NCBI GenBank assembly: GCA_905250115.1
Contig: CAJNOI010000170.1
Coordinates: forward strand, 1-64,000
From: Adineta steineri
Taxonomy: Eukaryota > Rotifera > Eurotatoria > Adinetida > Adinetidae
Reading direction: 5' to 3'
Length of the DNA stretch: 64,000 bases
In this document: positions 62,086 through 64,000 of the stretch, piece by piece
Layout: the number at the start of each line of letters is the position of its first letter
Numbering within the stretch: the first letter of the stretch is position 1
Notes under the pieces: generated by a model
The model's input: only the letters and a program-made list of their open reading frames with translations
The model's database searches: none
Told to the model about the DNA's origin: nothing
Translations under genes and position numbers: made by a program

Positions 62086-62460
62086 AATGTACGAGTATGG
62101 TAAAAAACAGAAAAATAAAATTTCTCTAACTTCTTGGCATTTGTTTTTTTTTATAAGAAGAAAGAAAGAAAGAGAACATGTTTCTTTTTACGTTAGTTTT
62201 TCTATTTCGTTCTGAGTAGTTATTAGAGGACATGCGTCTTTTTTAACGAACGATTCAAAAAGATTTTGCGATACGTTCTTTTAATAGTTACATGAAGAAA
62301 AAAATTATATGAGAGTGGCTTATATTTACACACTAAAACAAAATGTGTTGTATTTGTGTCGCTCGCGAAGGTGCTGCAAATTTCGAGGGTATTGATGGGC
62401 GTGTACAAACTTGTTATTCATGCATACTCTTATCGACGCCCACAGCCGCCTATACTAGGA

Positions 62461-62537
62461 CGTGAGTGTGGGTGTGGATGGTAGTGTGTTTGCTCGTTAC
62501 GCTTTTACATCCTCATTCACACGCACCCATATTCATA
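62461..62537. repeat. CGTGAGTGTGGGTGTGGATGG / CACACGCACCCATATTC hairpin
   Basis: G-rich arm, loop of about 32 bases, C-rich arm. Preceded at 62434-62455 by another C-rich patch. Confidence 0.65.
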
Positions 62538-62649
62538 CTGAAATACGATTTTTATGGTATGCAACACTTTATGACAAAGAAATCCATTGTTTGCATGAAA
62601 AGAAGTCGTATGTTTGTAGAAGAAAAAATGAAATATGCGAGTGTAGATG

Positions 62650-62708
62650 AGAGGTGTGGGTGTGGGTATGCGACGAGGAGAGTGAGAACACTTACACCCA
62701 CATCCATG
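62650..62708. repeat. GAGGTGTGGGTGTGGGTATG / CTTACACCCACATCC hairpin
   Basis: G-rich arm with two perfect TGTGGG units, loop of about 22 bases, then C-rich arm. Confidence 0.7.
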
Positions 62709-62830
62709 GTTTTACTCTTCAAAATCCTGCATATATGCACTCTCATAATTCAAATAATATGGCAGTTGTTTGGTTCACACTGTATGTCGGATGCTTGTTT
62801 TCTTATTCTATCTTTTCATACGATGCATCT

Positions 62831-62922
62831 TAAGGGTATGGTTGTGATATGGTTTTGGGTGGACGTGGGTAAAGAAAAGATTAATATACACCGACAATAA
62901 CTCACACACAATCACACCCTAC
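62831..62922. repeat. TTAAGGGTATGGTTGTG...GGGTGGACGTGGG / CACAATCACACCC hairpin
   Basis: Longest and most degenerate of the three terminal hairpins. Confidence 0.5.
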
Positions 62923-64000
62923 CAGCATTCACAATTACATGGAGTTCAGATAGAATTTTGAATTATTTCTCTTTAATGTGTTCCACTTGCTGAATTACCT
63001 ACTAAAAGACATTACTGGAAAATTAAATAAGAAATCTCGACGCTTATGCATCGATTCAACCCTCCAATGTTTCAGTTTCACTTTTATTGTGATATTCATC
63101 AGATAATTTAATAATTGTTTTTATTATTTAAAAAATAAAATCAATTTTTTATTGTCATCGTAATCTCGTATCTTTTGAAAATCTGTTTCCTTACAATTTG
63201 TAAGACTTCAATAATTATACCAAACGTCAGTTCGTCTTAAAAAGAAAATAATCGATTTGTTTTGCATATTAATTAAATAACTTTTTAATATAATTCTTTT
63301 GTGTGATATCACATGATATAGTTTTTATGTTATTATTATTAATTACTGTCTCTAACATCTGACATGAATTCATTCGTCTAAAAATAATAAGATGTCGTCT
63401 ATTCTATTTCCTCTTATGTCGTTTTTTTATCTTTCCTTTCATTTATTAAAAGAATGAGTTATAACTAGGTTTGTTTTTCTTTTTTTCATCTTATATTTCT
63501 TAGATCTATGAATAATATTTATAAATTTTGAACAATAATCAACATTTACTTTTCCCTTTTAAGATAATAAGAAAATTTAAAGACATTTTTATAGTGACAG
63601 TGCATTTTGTTCTATGCGTTAGAGCACAACTAAATATTCTATTTTAAAATAAAATCAATTTCGAAATTGATATTATATTTATAATCAGGCCTTAAAAAGT
63701 TTAATCAAAGTAAGATCAACTTATATTGACAATGAAGAAAAAAAAAATTTTTTTTTCGATTATATTACTTGTTCGATTTAGTTACATAGTAAAATTGATA
63801 AAAAAAAGAAAGAATGATTGAGCGGAAGTATTAACATAGTAGGAAAGATGAGAATAATTATCAATCCATTTTCATATACGACGAGTCACGTATAGAAATT
63901 AATAATCTTTTTATTTATAGATTTTATTAAAAAATGAGCAATACAATGATTAATGATACTAATATTTTCTCTAACAATAATGAAGTTAATTTGATTAATC

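Larger units (their letters stand above)
62086..64000. other. AT-rich terminal region with three hairpins, no gene
   Basis: After the promoter side of the ART gene come three large GT/AC hairpins within 470 bp (listed). From 62950 to the window end the sequence is extremely AT-rich with no frame of interest. Confidence 0.5.

Overview
The window looks like nuclear DNA of a bdelloid rotifer (Adineta/Rotaria type). It is AT-rich, with many short GT-AG introns (about 47-80 bp) and dense, divergent paralogues. It carries gene families known from bdelloids: NHL and FG-GAP propellers on membrane stalks, the bdelloid-type ADP-ribosyltransferase, and a bacterial-type deiminase without introns. TGTGGG-like motifs are scattered through it; I recall this as the bdelloid telomere unit. 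The species call is inference. No rRNA, tRNA, CRISPR array or retroelement was recognised.

Layout. 820-1832: caspase-fold protein lacking both catalytic residues. 2788-6857: three tandem copies of an unrecognised 'TM - Cys-rich ectodomain - TM' module. 7119-8254 (-): secreted six-bladed NHL protein. 9225-10001: TTAA-flanked MITE abutting the stop of an F-box/LRR gene (9998-11764, -). 12111-15152: gene debris (dehydrogenase pieces, a decayed FEM1 homologue). 15526-16777: cathepsin L. 17433-19262: MFSD4/NaGLT1-like sugar transporter. 19281-24855: piggyBac transposon with a complete hAT transposon inserted in its transposase gene. 27151-36130: a very large gene with three more TM-ectodomain modules, spliced in frame to a TM, a Thr-rich stalk and a seven-bladed FG-GAP propeller. 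39331-52912: three type-II membrane NHL genes, one + and two -, forming an inverted plus a direct duplication. 47990-49740: decayed ADP-ribosyltransferase/TPR-like gene holding a hAT MITE. 54494-56161: sulfatase. 56718-57242: small orphan. 58309-59274: agmatine deiminase-family enzyme. 60323-62085 (-): broken ADP-ribosyltransferase with a propeller-like tail. The last 1.9 kb is AT-rich with hairpins.

Themes. The most interesting system is the TM-ectodomain module family. Its units are bounded by phase-1 introns, so they can be duplicated or fused without breaking frame. The NHL and FG-GAP genes share a plan (short cytoplasmic tail, one TM, Thr-rich stalk, extracellular propeller) with phase-1 joints at the stalk. 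This suggests a modular cell-surface repertoire built by exon shuffling. A second theme is an inverted-repeat family of GTGGGT/ACCCAC hairpins, often ending ATCTTGAGGGTG...CACCCTCAAGAT, spread through intergenic DNA. Exon boundaries were set by hand from consensus splice sites and phase agreement, without transcripts.
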